64,000 bases of DNA from Halomontanus rarus (GCF_017357405.1 NZ_CP071598.1:682001-746000), one strand, 5' to 3'. Positions 1 to 10,037 are shown, counted from the first letter of the stretch. Program-made: numbers and translations. The notes: generated by a model from the letters alone, not told the origin.

Positions 1-1236
1 CTGGTCCTGGTGGGTCGAAACCAGCCCGGTCTGTATCTCGGGCGTCGAGCCTTCCGGGTTGTACTGGGTGCCCACTGCTTCCCTATCGATGATGTGTGCG
101 AACGCCTTTCGAACGTTGACGTCCTGCCAGGCCTCGTCGCCCGCTGGGTCGCCGCTCTCGCCCCAGAGGTTCCACATCAAGCCGATGCCGTACAGCGACG
201 AGACGTTGATCAGTTCCATACCGGATGGCATCTGCTCCGCCTCCAGATCGCCGCCCGGGATACCGCCGGAGACATTGCCGCCGGTCCACTCCTGGGACAT
301 GCGTTGGTGGTCGGGTGCCCACTTGATGTGGACGGTCTCGAAATTGGGTCGTCCCCAGCCGGTGATGTCCTCGCCGATCGTGTCGCTGAACTGCTGTTGT
401 ACCTCCTCCCAGGGCCAGTCCTCGTACACCTCGAACTCGTATCGCTGTTCGGTTCGGTTGACCAGCTCCAGCGGACCGTTCGTCGTCGGATTGGGCTGGC
501 GGAACTCCAGGACATCACTTCGGACGTCCTGAATCTCGTCGTCGGACGACGCGTCCTCGAACCGCTCCCAATACTCCGCCCACTCGTCAGGATGCTGGTA
601 GAACGGTTCGAACAGGGACGTCGACAGGAAGGCGTTCTCCGAGACGCTCGTGTTCAGATTGTACTCGACGGTGTAGGTGTCGGCAACCTCCACGCTGTCG
701 GCGTAATCGTACACGGCGTAGTGCTTCCCAGCCTCCATGTATTGCGCCAGCTGGTGGGCGAACTGGACGTCCTCGGCGGTGAAGTCCTTGCCGTCGTGCC
801 AGGTGAAGGAGTCGTTGAGCTGGAGGCGAAAGACGTCGTCGTCGACCTCCCAGTCCTCTGCCACGATCGGCACCCACGTCGGATCCTCGCGCGTGTAGTG
901 GGTGAGGAAGATCGACATCGGACCGATGGTATGCCAGTCGCCGTTGGGGGTGAACGGATTGTAGTCGACCTCCGTCGGATTCCCGGCCGTGAGGGCGGTA
1001 AAGGTGGCATCGACGATTTCCGAGTCGTCGCCCGGTCCGTTTCCACCGTTTCCGCCGTTTCCTCCATTTCCTCCGTTTCCGCCGTTTCCTCCGTTTCCGC
1101 CGTTACCCTCATCATCTCCCCCCACACAACCAGCGATCAGCGTCGTAGTTCCGGCAACCGAAGCCATCTGTAAGGCTCGGCGTCGGGACACGGGGGTGTC
1201 GATACTGCTGTCATTTCGATTAGAATCCTTACTCAT
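1..1236 (-). CDS. ABC transporter solute-binding lipoprotein (family 5), partial
   Basis: Binds a peptide- or oligosaccharide-type solute outside the cell and hands it to an ABC permease. The 412 visible residues run off the left edge, so the C-terminus is missing. The N-terminus has a Tat motif (RRRALQM, residues 18-24), a short hydrophobic stretch and a lipobox LIAGC with Cys37, so it is a Tat-exported lipoprotein. A Gly/Asn linker made of GGN repeats follows (about residues 44-67). The mature part has family-5 features such as a 'DSFTWHDGKDFTAEDVQFA' segment and a late 'DVNVRKAFAHIIDREAV' segment. The ATG at 1236 is the only start that keeps the Tat peptide. Permease and ATPase genes would be expected beyond the left edge. 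Family-5 proteins carry peptides, nickel or oligosaccharides; the neighbours favour a sugar-derived ligand (inference). Confidence 0.9.
   Translation of the reverse strand, partial: MSKDSNRNDSSIDTPVSRRRALQMASVAGTTTLIAGCVGGDDEGNGGNGGNGGNGGNGGNGGNGGNGPGDDSEIVDATFTALTAGNPTEVDYNPFTPNGDWHTIGPMSIFLTHYTREDPTWVPIVAEDWEVDDDVFRLQLNDSFTWHDGKDFTAEDVQFAHQLAQYMEAGKHYAVYDYADSVEVADTYTVEYNLNTSVSENAFLSTSLFEPFYQHPDEWAEYWERFEDASSDDEIQDVRSDVLEFRQPNPTTNGPLELVNRTEQRYEFEVYEDWPWEEVQQQFSDTIGEDITGWGRPNFETVHIKWAPDHQRMSQEWTGGNVSGGIPGGDLEAEQMPSGMELINVSSLYGIGLMWNLWGESGDPAGDEAWQDVNVRKAFAHIIDREAVGTQYNPEGSTPEIQTGLVSTHQDQ
1037..1108 (-). repeat. 9-bp coding tandem repeat (Gly-Asn linker)
   Basis: Eight consecutive 9-bp units, read on the minus strand as variants of GGAAACGGN. 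They encode the Gly-Gly-Asn spacer between the lipidated cysteine and the binding domain. Copy number is likely variable between strains (inference). Confidence 0.85.
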
Positions 1237-1383
1237 CAGTGGGTTTCCATATCAATAGGTGAAGTGAACCCACATAAATTTGTCTGTTATGAAAGTTTCT
1301 AAACGGTGTTGTATTAGATGTGTGTGTTCAGGATACTAAAGGGCTCGACGGGCGTTATTGAAGACTGGGAATAGAGCGAGTGA

Positions 1384-1614
1384 TCAATTTCGCGCTCGGC
1401 ACTTTCGAATGACGACTACGATGCCGATAATCGAGCAGCCGATCAGAACGAAGCTGAAAATGCTCACGTAGTAAGACGGAGAGCCGGTTTCAACGAACGG
1501 AAAGATACCGACGAGCGCAACCAAGAGAACGACGTTGAGAGCGAACAGAACTCCCAGTAGAGGGACTCCCGCACAGAGAACCTCCCAGACGTCGTCGATT
1601 GCTGAGTTTGACAT
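1384..1614 (-). CDS. Small two-helix membrane protein
   Basis: A 76-residue protein of unknown function. A short polar N-terminus (MSNSAIDDVW) leads into two strongly hydrophobic segments, about residues 15-38 and 47-67, and a basic tail (RKCRARN) that should sit in the cytoplasm. It stands alone between the binding-protein gene and a second small membrane protein on the opposite strand. No enzymatic motif is visible. Confidence 0.6.
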   Translation of the reverse strand: MSNSAIDDVWEVLCAGVPLLGVLFALNVVLLVALVGIFPFVETGSPSYYVSIFSFVLIGCSIIGIVVVIRKCRARN

Positions 1615-1821
1615 CGAGTCGCCATACGTACTGGATACGTATATCGATACGGATCACAGAACCGTCGATCCCGACAACGGATGCCGCCAGAACCGAATCA
1701 CTGCACCCGAAGCAATCGCTCGGGCGAACACTCGCTCGAGTGAGAATCGAACCTCCGACCGAGAGAATGGTCAACGTACGTATTGGTAAATGGACAGTAA
1801 AACCCTCCTCTTTCACTTCCC

Positions 1822-1832
1822 AAAAGTATATA
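1822..1832 (+). promoter_or_regulatory. TATA box of the small membrane protein gene
   Basis: The sequence aaaagtatata lies about 25-35 nt before the ATG at 1857. This is the usual spacing for a leaderless haloarchaeal transcript, and it decides the start. Confidence 0.55.
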
Positions 1833-1856
1833 GTGAACGAGCCACGTCGAATCAAT

Positions 1857-2075
1857 ATGCAAAGTGTCGCGATACCCAGAGGCGTCGAACTGGATGACCT
1901 GCCAGGGATATTCTGGCTGTTCATACTCGGCGTCGCAATACTCCTGTTCGGGTTCGCACTCGAGTGGATGGGATACGCGGTCGAGGCTGGCATCGCGGGT
2001 GCGCTCTCGTTATTTTTCCTCGGAGTCACTGTCCTCGGACAGCTATTAATCTGGGGGCTCGGAAAACTGGACTAA
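1857..2075 (+). CDS. Small two-helix membrane protein
   Basis: A 72-residue protein of unknown function. After an N-terminal MQSVAIPRGVELDDL segment there are two hydrophobic helices, about residues 18-37 and 44-67, ending in GKLD. A longer in-frame reading upstream is possible, but the TATA box at 1822-1832 points to the ATG at 1857. No catalytic residues are visible. It lies next to another small membrane protein on the opposite strand, and I see no functional link to the catabolic genes. Confidence 0.6.
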   Translation: MQSVAIPRGVELDDLPGIFWLFILGVAILLFGFALEWMGYAVEAGIAGALSLFFLGVTVLGQLLIWGLGKLD

Positions 2076-2104
2076 ATATCGAATCCGGTCGGACGCGAGA
2101 AGTA

Positions 2105-2345
2105 ACGGAGCGAAAAGGTGTTGTTAGGCACAGCAAACGTTCCCCGAAGCGTTTCGATCGCGATTCCAACCGAGAGCGCGTTCGTGTCGTCGACGCCAAC
2201 GGTTCCGTCGGCCACTGGCCGTACCGAGAACTCGACGCCTCCGTCGAAACACTACTCGGTCACGTAGACGCCGCGGACGTCGATCGGGTGTTCGTCTCGT
2301 CGGTAGAGAGTGTCACCCACCGCAATCGTCAGGCTGTAAACTGCC
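2105..2345 (+). pseudogene. Remnant of a double-domain amidohydrolase (linker and start of second domain)
   Basis: One reading frame encodes a stretch ending VVDANGSVGHWPYRELD, then ETLLGHVDAADVDRVFVSSV and RNRQAVN. This matches, residue for residue in places, the linker and start of the second domain of the three intact amidohydrolases in this window (TIVDANAFVGNWPYRDVE ... MDAEGIDKALVSSLD ... RNVPKAN). The preceding ERK and KRF..SNRER segment matches their linker. Both ends are lost: there is no first domain, and the frame continues into unrelated sequence up to about 2371. It is a gene relic, not a functional protein. Confidence 0.75.
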
Positions 2346-3464
2346 GTCTCACAGCCACAGTCGATGGCTAGAGTACCGTCTCGCCCCATTCACTGCACTC
2401 AACCCGACGAACTCGGCCTGAAACGGTCACGTATTCAGCGGTGAGGAGGTCGACCATTCCGGGCCTCCTCAATCGGTCTCCAACTCACGTCTCCCGACCG
2501 TCGGTTCTCGGTGACGATCGGGTCTCCGCGAGATGCAGCCGGTGAAATACGTGAATCGATTACCGAACTAACCAACGAATGAGCAGAAGAGTCGTCTTCG
2601 GCCGGCGGTTCGTTTAGACTCGTACGTTCGCACCCGGATATTGGCGAGAACGACGTATATGGTCCCGCCTCGAACTATTACTATAGTTGCAAAAACTTCG
2701 ACGACGAATCCGTTACGTCCATTTTCTCGCCACATCTGTCGACACAGTCGGTTTATCGATGTTGAACGGCGATCGACGTCCAGTAGAATGTATTATGTTA
2801 TTAAAGGGCATACCAGATAACCTCGGAATCGAAAGATCGAGCGAACGTCGTCGACAACAATACGACCGGAATTACGAACATCGTTTTATCACTCTAAACG
2901 AGGTTGTTATACGGTCCCATGCGACACAGAAATCATTGCGAAAACGGTTTACTGTCGTCTCTCGGACCGGCACAACGACCGATCGGTGCCAAAGCGCTGG
3001 AGTCGGTTATCCACCGCGTCGGTTGATCGAGGCATTACGATCGTACGAATGTAAGCATGCTCGAATATCACGAAAAATAAACGCGTATACGATCGTTTTA
3101 CCAGTATCGCCGTGATCGCCGTTTTCACACCAACCCTCACAGAACGTTTTTCGATACTAAACAATATCGTCCGAGATACGCGTTCGGACGGTGGCAGACA
3201 GGACGAAGAACGGACTCGTCGATAACAGAACGTCAGTAGTCGCCGTATAGGTGCCCAAATCCTGATTCTGTCCACTTCTGAATCCGTTTGGTGATACTAA
3301 CCACCGAGGAGGATTGATACCGTGACTCGTACCAAGAACACCCAATCCGATCCGAACACAGCAGTGGTAGCGTTCGTAGTTCCTCCGCCACGATCTCGAG
3401 TCGTGAACTGACGACGGATGATGGTCCTGTGGAACCAAAGAGAGGGAGACAGAAGCTCTCGAGT
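2346..3464. other. Gene-poor stretch of about 1.1 kb
   Basis: No convincing gene. Open frames here have poor codon use and no recognisable motif. Composition is more AT-rich between about 2640 and 3120 than in the neighbouring genes. Given the amidohydrolase relic just upstream, it probably holds further decayed sequence, but I cannot identify any. Confidence 0.4.
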
Positions 3465-5099
3465 TTAGCCCTCGAGGTCGAGTTCCGCGGTCGCACGAGC
3501 ACCGCGGGGCGTCGAACCGGTCAGGGTGAATCGAGCGCTCGACGGTGCGCGGACGATCCACTCGACAGACTCGCGTCCGCCGCGACCCTCGAGGTGACCG
3601 ACGGTGCGACGCGAACGACCCGAGACGATTTCGACGCCACCCTCGGTCTCGAGGTCGACGATCGGCTCTGCTCTCGTGTGGGTTTCGAGCCCTCGTTTCG
3701 TGAGGTTCGTTGGAAGTCGACCGCGGTTTTCCAGTTCCGCCGTGAGCCGGTACAGATCGTCGCCGATCGATTCGGCCTCGAACGAGACGTGCAGTTCGGG
3801 TGCTTGTTCGCTGAACTCGAGGACGAACGACGTGACGTCCGAGGCGACGTCCGGCAGGTCGTCTTTGGGCGGATTGCACCACAACACCGGATCCCAGCCG
3901 CCGATCTCGACGGTTCCGAGTTGCGGATGCTCGTGCGTTTCCCACTCGTCGAACAGGCCGTATTCGGGGTTTTCCTCGTGCCACTCGAGCAGGAGACGAT
4001 TCGACGTGCGCTCGTGTTCGGCAGTCGGGAGCGCGAGGTCTTCGGTGTCCATCCCGAGGTAGTTGTAGAACATACCGAGTTCGACGACGTAGGCGGGGAC
4101 GCCGTGGCGTTCGTACACGAAGTCCTTGAACGAGCCGGGGAGCGCGGTTTCGCGTTCTTCGCCCCTCACCTCGTCGTAACTGGAGAGGTACGGGAACGTC
4201 GTGAGTTCCTCGGCGCGGCGTCCGATCCGTTCGAGCAGCGTCTCGTCCTCGTCGTGACGATCGTCGCGTGTCATCGCGGACGGATAGAAGACCGCTGGAT
4301 TGCCGGTGTGGAGGTCCACGACACCCGTGATATTCGGACGGTCGTAGACGAACTCGGCCAGCGCTCGCGTCTCGGGTTCCGAGAGCGGGTATTTGCCGTG
4401 ACCGATCCAGTCGAACGTGTCCCAGGCCTTCGACGGGAAGTTCCGGTTGAAGTCCGATCGGGTGTCGGGCTCTCGCACGGGTCCCCCGGTGTACTCCGGA
4501 ACGACGCCTTCGACCGTCGATCGGTAGAACTCTCCCTCCACGTCGTCCGGTTCGCGCGAGACGAGCAGGTCCGTCCCTTCGAGACGTTTCTCGTCGCCGT
4601 CGCTGGCCCGCCAGCGCATCGTACGGATACGTCCGTCCCCGTCGACGTCGCGGGGATGGACCACGTCGGGCGCGTTCGCCTCTCGGTCTGTGAGTTCGAC
4701 GTTTCGACTTCTGACACCCCAGGTCCGCTTGTCGAGCACGTAGTCGGCGCCGTCCGGTGCGATCCGCGGAATCACGTACAGCGCTCGTTCGTCGAGCGCC
4801 TCGGTGACGGCCGGATCGTCACCGTAGGCGCTCACGAGATGATCGAGCAGGTGCAGCGAGACCCACGAACCGGCCACCTCTCGGGCGTGCATATTCGCCG
4901 TCACGAGCAGGGCGCTGCGCGTCTCGACCGCCGGTCCCACCGCCGTATTGGCCGCCTCGACGCACCACAACTCTCGTCCCTCGGGAGACGTTCCGATCGA
5001 CGACATCGACAATAGATCCGGGGCTGCATCGATTAGTCGGTGCAGTTTCTCGGTGAGCTCCTCGTGATCGTAGAAATCCGTTATGGGAATGACACTCAT
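3465..5099 (-). CDS. M14-family zinc carboxypeptidase-like protein
   Basis: A predicted metallocarboxypeptidase of 544 residues. The M14 zinc site is visible: HAREVAG supplies His71 and Glu74, VVDLHTGNP the third ligand, and VVELGMFYNY the probable catalytic glutamate. An extra region between the first ligands and the DFNRNFP segment, plus a beta-rich C-terminal domain (about residues 390-544), make it longer than a minimal carboxypeptidase. No signal peptide is seen at the chosen start (MSVIPITDF), so it probably acts in the cytoplasm. The open frame extends upstream, but the added residues are basic and low quality. It follows a Gfo/Idh gene on the same strand after 157 nt. The substrate could be a peptide or an amide-linked sugar conjugate. 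Confidence 0.85.
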   Translation of the reverse strand: MSVIPITDFYDHEELTEKLHRLIDAAPDLLSMSSIGTSPEGRELWCVEAANTAVGPAVETRSALLVTANMHAREVAGSWVSLHLLDHLVSAYGDDPAVTEALDERALYVIPRIAPDGADYVLDKRTWGVRSRNVELTDREANAPDVVHPRDVDGDGRIRTMRWRASDGDEKRLEGTDLLVSREPDDVEGEFYRSTVEGVVPEYTGGPVREPDTRSDFNRNFPSKAWDTFDWIGHGKYPLSEPETRALAEFVYDRPNITGVVDLHTGNPAVFYPSAMTRDDRHDEDETLLERIGRRAEELTTFPYLSSYDEVRGEERETALPGSFKDFVYERHGVPAYVVELGMFYNYLGMDTEDLALPTAEHERTSNRLLLEWHEENPEYGLFDEWETHEHPQLGTVEIGGWDPVLWCNPPKDDLPDVASDVTSFVLEFSEQAPELHVSFEAESIGDDLYRLTAELENRGRLPTNLTKRGLETHTRAEPIVDLETEGGVEIVSGRSRRTVGHLEGRGGRESVEWIVRAPSSARFTLTGSTPRGARATAELDLEG

Positions 5100-5256
5100 G
5101 CGGGTCGTGCTCTCGTATCCCGGAGAGGTGTGCAAAAGCCTTTCGGCACGGAATCGGAGACGGCGTCGAAACGAGACGTGTCCGCAATCGACGGCGGAGT
5201 GCGTTCGGGAGGGACTCGAGGACGGAGAACCCTGCCACCGCTGCCCGGCTCGTCCG

Positions 5257-6153
5257 TCAGTGATTCCGCCCGTACGCGTCGGTAAACGTCGCGCCGTCGG
5301 CGTGATACGCGTCGAGTTCGGTCCGGTCGCGCGTGATCGTTCGATCAGCATCTAACGCCGCGTGGGCTGCGAGGAGGAGACCGGCACCGTCGAGGAGTCG
5401 CCGTCGATCGGTCGAGCCGCGCCGGACGGCCCGAACGAACGACTCCATGTACGAACGATACATTTGCTCCCGATCGCCGTCGTCACCTCCGACGAGCGCG
5501 AGGTCCGTGGTATCACCCACGCCCAGAAAGGCGAATCCGCCGCCCTCGTACGGCGGAACTCCGTCGAATCGAACGGTCGCGTACGTTTCGTTTTCGAAGA
5601 CCACGTCGACCGCCGTCCCCGGATCGTCCGCCGGTGTCACCGACCGCCAGTCGGCATCGGCGAAGTGGCGGGCGCTATGGACCACGTGTGCGCCGTAGTA
5701 GAACGGATCGTTGTAGCCGACGCAGTACAGCACGCGACCGCCGCCCGACGCGGGAAAGTCCGCGAGCGCCGGATGAAACGGAATCGACGAGCCGCCGAGC
5801 AGCGGCGTGGTACCGGCCGCATCCGCGATCGCCTCGAGGTCCGCGAGTCGACCTGCGATCGGCTTGTCGACGAACGTCGGAACGTCGGCGTCGAGAAACG
5901 TCGACGCGAGTCGTGCGTGGGTATCCCAGTTCACGGTTAGGATCATCGCGGCGTCCACGAGCGATACCATCTCTTCGGGTTCCTCGCACAGGGTCGCATC
6001 GTGCGTTTCACAGAACTCTCGTACGTACGACCGGTCCCGTACGTCACCGGAATCCCAGACGGCGCTGATGGTGGCGTGGTCGACGTCGTCGAGACTGCGT
6101 GCGAACGATTCGGGATGACTGGTGTCCAACCCGACGATTCCAATATCGATCAT
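5257..6153 (-). CDS. Gfo/Idh/MocA-family oxidoreductase
   Basis: A predicted NAD(P)-dependent sugar or cyclitol dehydrogenase of 298 residues. The Rossmann start MIDIGIVGLDTSHPESF is at the N-terminus and the family's FVDKPIAGRLADLEA segment follows, with the substrate lysine in the DKP motif. The C-terminal domain has NDPFYYGAHVVHSA. It is shorter than the usual 330-380 residues and closely resembles the gene at 46005-46895. It is divergent from a double-domain amidohydrolase, 148 bp apart, suggesting shared control. The start at 6153 is supported by a TATA-like CTTTTACGC on the minus strand about 28 nt upstream and by alignment with the paralogue. Confidence 0.85.
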   Translation of the reverse strand: MIDIGIVGLDTSHPESFARSLDDVDHATISAVWDSGDVRDRSYVREFCETHDATLCEEPEEMVSLVDAAMILTVNWDTHARLASTFLDADVPTFVDKPIAGRLADLEAIADAAGTTPLLGGSSIPFHPALADFPASGGGRVLYCVGYNDPFYYGAHVVHSARHFADADWRSVTPADDPGTAVDVVFENETYATVRFDGVPPYEGGGFAFLGVGDTTDLALVGGDDGDREQMYRSYMESFVRAVRRGSTDRRRLLDGAGLLLAAHAALDADRTITRDRTELDAYHADGATFTDAYGRNH

Positions 6154-6301
6154 CCTTCGTCGAGGGAAGTCACCAGTGCGTAAAAGTCGTTCCGGTCGTC
6201 GAACCGTCGGTACTGGTCGAACGAAGCGGTGATTTCCCCTCGCCCTTTGCATCCGGGCAGCGGGAGTAAGATATAAGTCCTCCGCTGACGCTGGCCGAGT
6301 C
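6154..6301. promoter_or_regulatory. Divergent promoter between dehydrogenase and amidohydrolase
   Basis: On the plus strand atataagtcc (6271-6280) lies about 25 nt before the GTG at 6302. On the minus strand a T-rich box around 6178-6188 serves the gene starting at 6153. The roughly 80 bp between the two boxes is the likely operator; no clear palindrome was recognised. Confidence 0.55.
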
Positions 6302-7987
6302 GTGATAGACTGTCACCAGCACATTAGAGCCGAGGATCTTTCGACGGCGGCGAAGCGACAGGAGTACGCCGACTGGACCCGGCGGGAGATGGAGCGCGTC
6401 GGCATCGAACGCTTCGCCCTGATGCCGTATCCGGGAGACGACCTCGAGGAGACCGTCGAACAAAACGAGCGCACGACGAGGCTCCTCGAAGAGCACCCCG
6501 ACCTCGGCTACGCCTGGGTATACATCGATCCGGAGTGGGGTGAAGGCGCCGTCGAGGAGTTCCGTCGCGCGGTCGAAGCGGACGGCTTCGTCGGGTTCAA
6601 GCACCACTCCAACCGATTCCATCACCCGCTCTCGGACCCGGTAGTCGACCCGTTGCTCGAGGCGGCCGACGAGATGGACGTGCCGGTCATCTCCCACGTC
6701 ACCCAGCGGACTCGCGAGCACCGGGAGGAGATCGCACCCTACGAAACCCAGACCGAACACGTCCGCGAGGTGGCCGACCGCTACCCCGATCTGGACCTCA
6801 TTTCCGGGCACATCGGCGCCGGCGGCGACTGGGAGCGTCGGGTGCGTAACCTGACCGATCTCGAGAACGTCTACCTCGACATCTCGGGGTCGGACTGTGA
6901 ACAGGGGCAGGTGGAGACGGCCGCCGAGTCCCTCGGCGTCGACCGACTCGTGTTCGGCACCGACGGGTGGCTCTTCCCGGACACCGGGAAGCTCATGGGG
7001 TGCGACCTGACCCCCGAGGAGAAGGCGGAGATTGCCTACAACTTCGAATCGCTCGTTCCCGAATCGACTCCGAACAAGCTCGAGACCAACGACCTCGAAG
7101 AGCGAAAGGTCGCCGCGATCGAGCGCTTCGAACGGTTCGAATCGCCCCGCGAGGAGACCATCGTCGACGCCAACGCCTTCGTCGGTAACTGGCCGTATCG
7201 CGACGTCGAGGGCAGTCCCGAGGAGTTGCTCGCACGAATGGACGCGGAGGGGATCGACAAGGCGCTGGTTTCTTCGCTCGACGCCGCCCACATGCGCAAC
7301 GTACCGAAGGCGAACCTGCAGCTCTTCGACCGTATCGACGGTCACGAGGACCGCCTCATCCCGGTCGCTACCGTCGACCCGACCTACAGCAAGTGGCGAG
7401 AGAACGTAGACGAGTGTATCGACCGGGGTGCGAAAGCCGTCAAGATGCTTCCGCTGTACCACGGGTACGCGCTCGACGAGGACCCGGCGCGGGAACTCGT
7501 GACCGCCGCCGGCGAGCGCGACCTCCCCGTCGTCGTCTGCTCGGTCCTCGAGGACCTCCGGAAGCAGCACCCGACGCACAAACCCGTCGGCTCCGAGGAG
7601 ATGTTCCGAGACCGGTGGAACGACGACCAGATCGACGCGCTCATCGACCTGCTCACGGAGTGTCCGGAGACCGACGTGATCCTCGACAACTGCTGGGCGA
7701 GCGCTCCCCGAATCCTCGAGGAGACCCGAAGCCGAATAGACCACCACTGGCTCCGCAACGAGAGTCACGACGCCGAGATACTCTTCAACATCGACGGGCT
7801 CTTCATCTACTACGATGTCCAGGCCGAAGCCGTCGCCAGGGACGTCGGCGCCGACCACCTCGCGTTCAGCGCACAACTCCCGTTCTCCGTCGTCCAGTCG
7901 TACTACAACTACGTCGAGTACCTGCCCGTCGACGAGGAAGCGAAGGATCGCGTTCGCGCCGGTAACGTACTCGATCTGCTCGGCTAG
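6302..7987 (+). CDS. Double-domain amidohydrolase (Amidohydro_2-like), copy 1
   Basis: A predicted metal-dependent hydrolase or decarboxylase-type TIM barrel, 561 residues, about twice the usual family length. The first domain has all expected metal ligands: MIDCHQH (His5, His7), ISHVTQ (His132), LISGHIGAGG (His170) and FGTDGW (Asp221). A second, homologous domain starts about residue 287 (IVDANAFVGNWPY); its HxH is replaced by Asn291 and Phe293, and its C-terminal FGTD by FSAQLPF, so it should be catalytically dead. Two further copies share this plan. The start is a GTG, supported by the TATA box at 6271-6280. The next gene is a paralogue 160 bp downstream. Confidence 0.88.
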   Translation: MIDCHQHIRAEDLSTAAKRQEYADWTRREMERVGIERFALMPYPGDDLEETVEQNERTTRLLEEHPDLGYAWVYIDPEWGEGAVEEFRRAVEADGFVGFKHHSNRFHHPLSDPVVDPLLEAADEMDVPVISHVTQRTREHREEIAPYETQTEHVREVADRYPDLDLISGHIGAGGDWERRVRNLTDLENVYLDISGSDCEQGQVETAAESLGVDRLVFGTDGWLFPDTGKLMGCDLTPEEKAEIAYNFESLVPESTPNKLETNDLEERKVAAIERFERFESPREETIVDANAFVGNWPYRDVEGSPEELLARMDAEGIDKALVSSLDAAHMRNVPKANLQLFDRIDGHEDRLIPVATVDPTYSKWRENVDECIDRGAKAVKMLPLYHGYALDEDPARELVTAAGERDLPVVVCSVLEDLRKQHPTHKPVGSEEMFRDRWNDDQIDALIDLLTECPETDVILDNCWASAPRILEETRSRIDHHWLRNESHDAEILFNIDGLFIYYDVQAEAVARDVGADHLAFSAQLPFSVVQSYYNYVEYLPVDEEAKDRVRAGNVLDLLG

Positions 7988-8147
7988 TCGATCGTCGACG
8001 GGAATCGTTCCCGCGCCCGTTCGATTCGTCGACTCGTCCGCTCCGGAGAGAGTCTCGGTCGCGTCGTCGCTCGATCGCGCCCCGCTGTACAGACCCCTTC
8101 CACAGGAAGACTTTTGACCGTACTCTATCCTTACTACGCTAGGTCGA

Positions 8148-9833
8148 ATGATAGACTGTCACTTGCACGTGTGGACGGAAGACGAATCGACGCCCGAGAA
8201 ACGCGCAGAGCGTGCCGAACAGCTCCGCGGCGAGATGGATCGGCAGGGTGTCGACAGGATCGCCCTCATCGGCGAAGTCGGAAATACGATCGAGGAGTGT
8301 CGCCGCTACAACGAGATCGTCGCGAAGTACGTCGAAGAGTACCCCGACCTGTTCTACGGGTGGGCGCGCGTCGATCCTCGACTGGGCGACGCAGCCGTCG
8401 AAGAGTTCCGCCGTGCCGTCGAGGAGGACGGGCTCGTCGGCCTCAAACACCACTTCCACGGGACACCGGTGAACATCTCCGACGAGGAGTTCTTTCCGCT
8501 GGCCGAGGCGGCCGTCGATATGGACGTGCCGATCATCTCCCACGTCATGCAGCGGCTCCCGGCCGACTACCGCGACCCCAGCGAGGCGTTCACCGAGGAC
8601 GTCGTCGAACTGGCCGAACGGTACCCCGACCTGAAGCTCATCTCCGCGCACATCGTCGCGGGCGGCGACCCCGAGTACCGTATCAAGAACGTCGAGGACG
8701 TCGACAACGTCATTCTGGACATCAGCGGGAGCAACTGCGAGACGGGCAACGTCGAGATGGCCGCCGAGCGGCTGGGTACCGACCGCCTCGTGTTCGGCAC
8801 CGACACCTGGTTCCAACCCGGCGTCGGCAAGCTCGAGGGACTCGATCTCTCGCCGGCGGAGAAAACCGACATCGCCTACAACTTCGAGAATCTGCTCTCG
8901 GACGACGTGCCGAACCGGTACTCGGCCGACGAACTCGCGGAGCGGAAGGCAGAAACGAGGGCGCGCTTCGAGGCGCTCGAGCGACCGCGCGAGGAGACGA
9001 TCGTCGACGCGAACGCCTACGTCGGCAACTGGCCCTTCCGGAGCCTGGACGCCTCGCCGGAAGCGCTCGTCGATCGGATGGACGAGAAGGGCGTCGACGA
9101 GGCGATCGTCTCGGCTATCGACGCGCTGTTCTACCGGAACTGCCACCGGGCCAACCGAGAGCTCGTGGCGGACCTCGAAGGATACGAGGACCGGCTGATC
9201 CCCTTCGCCACGATCGACCCGACGTACGCGGCGTGGCGCAAGGACCTTCACGAGGCCGTCGAGGAGTTGGGAATGCGAGGCGTTCGGCTGTTTCCTTGCT
9301 ACCACGATTACGATCTCGACCAGTCGGCCGTCGCGGAGCTGCTACGCGAGTGCGCCGACCTCGACGTGCCGGTCATGATCGTCGCCGTCCTCCAGGACCA
9401 GCGCCAGCGCCATCCGCGAATGCAACTCCGCGGATTCGAGGACGGCGGGACGCGGAGCTTCACCGAAGAACACGTCGACCAGCTCGTCGAACTGCTCGAG
9501 GAGTGTCCGGACACCGACGTGATCGTCGGAAACCTCTGGAACAACGCCGAACGCGTCTACGAGGAGACCTGCGTCTCGAAGCCCTCCGGGGTCCGACTCG
9601 ACAACCAGGTGCGGTCGGGACGAACCCTGTTCGTCCTCGACGACCTGTTCTACTACTTCGGCTACCAGGGCGAGGAGCTGGTCGAAACCATCGGCACCGA
9701 ACACCTCGTCACCGGTCCGCGGCTTCCGTTTCACATCTTCGAGGCCTACTACAACTACACCGACAACCTCCCCGTCGACGAGGCCGAGAAGGACCGCGTT
9801 CGAAGCGAGAACGTCCTGTCACTGCTCGAGTGA
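8148..9833 (+). CDS. Double-domain amidohydrolase (Amidohydro_2-like), copy 2
   Basis: A tandem paralogue of the preceding gene, also 561 residues. The first barrel has MIDCHLH, IISHVMQR, LISAHIVAGG and FGTDTW, so the metal centre is complete. The second barrel starts at about residue 287 with IVDANAYVGNWPF and ends with TGPRLPF, lacking the histidines and the aspartate. The 160-bp gap before it has its own promoter-like sequence (cttttgacc near 8111), so it may be expressed separately. It is convergent with the hydroxyacid dehydrogenase gene. Likely cytoplasmic; the substrate is unknown. Confidence 0.88.
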   Translation: MIDCHLHVWTEDESTPEKRAERAEQLRGEMDRQGVDRIALIGEVGNTIEECRRYNEIVAKYVEEYPDLFYGWARVDPRLGDAAVEEFRRAVEEDGLVGLKHHFHGTPVNISDEEFFPLAEAAVDMDVPIISHVMQRLPADYRDPSEAFTEDVVELAERYPDLKLISAHIVAGGDPEYRIKNVEDVDNVILDISGSNCETGNVEMAAERLGTDRLVFGTDTWFQPGVGKLEGLDLSPAEKTDIAYNFENLLSDDVPNRYSADELAERKAETRARFEALERPREETIVDANAYVGNWPFRSLDASPEALVDRMDEKGVDEAIVSAIDALFYRNCHRANRELVADLEGYEDRLIPFATIDPTYAAWRKDLHEAVEELGMRGVRLFPCYHDYDLDQSAVAELLRECADLDVPVMIVAVLQDQRQRHPRMQLRGFEDGGTRSFTEEHVDQLVELLEECPDTDVIVGNLWNNAERVYEETCVSKPSGVRLDNQVRSGRTLFVLDDLFYYFGYQGEELVETIGTEHLVTGPRLPFHIFEAYYNYTDNLPVDEAEKDRVRSENVLSLLE

Positions 9834-10037
9834 GCGCGTTCCCGGTCTCTCGAGTCTCCTCGAGTTCTCTCGAGGAGCCACTCTCGAACCGCAAGACGCG
9901 ATCCGACTCTCTCTGGTACGACCTCGAGCGTCGCGAGATCACCTCGATCGAAACGAGCGGCGGCGGTCCGCTACAGCTCTCGCGGAGTTCCACTCGAGCG
10001 CGACGACGTACGAGGGCCGGACGAGCCGTCGGCCGCC

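Noticed and set aside
2687..3115. Plus-strand open frame of 142 codons in the gene-poor stretch
   Set aside because: Codon use and composition differ from real genes, with no motif and no promoter-start agreement.
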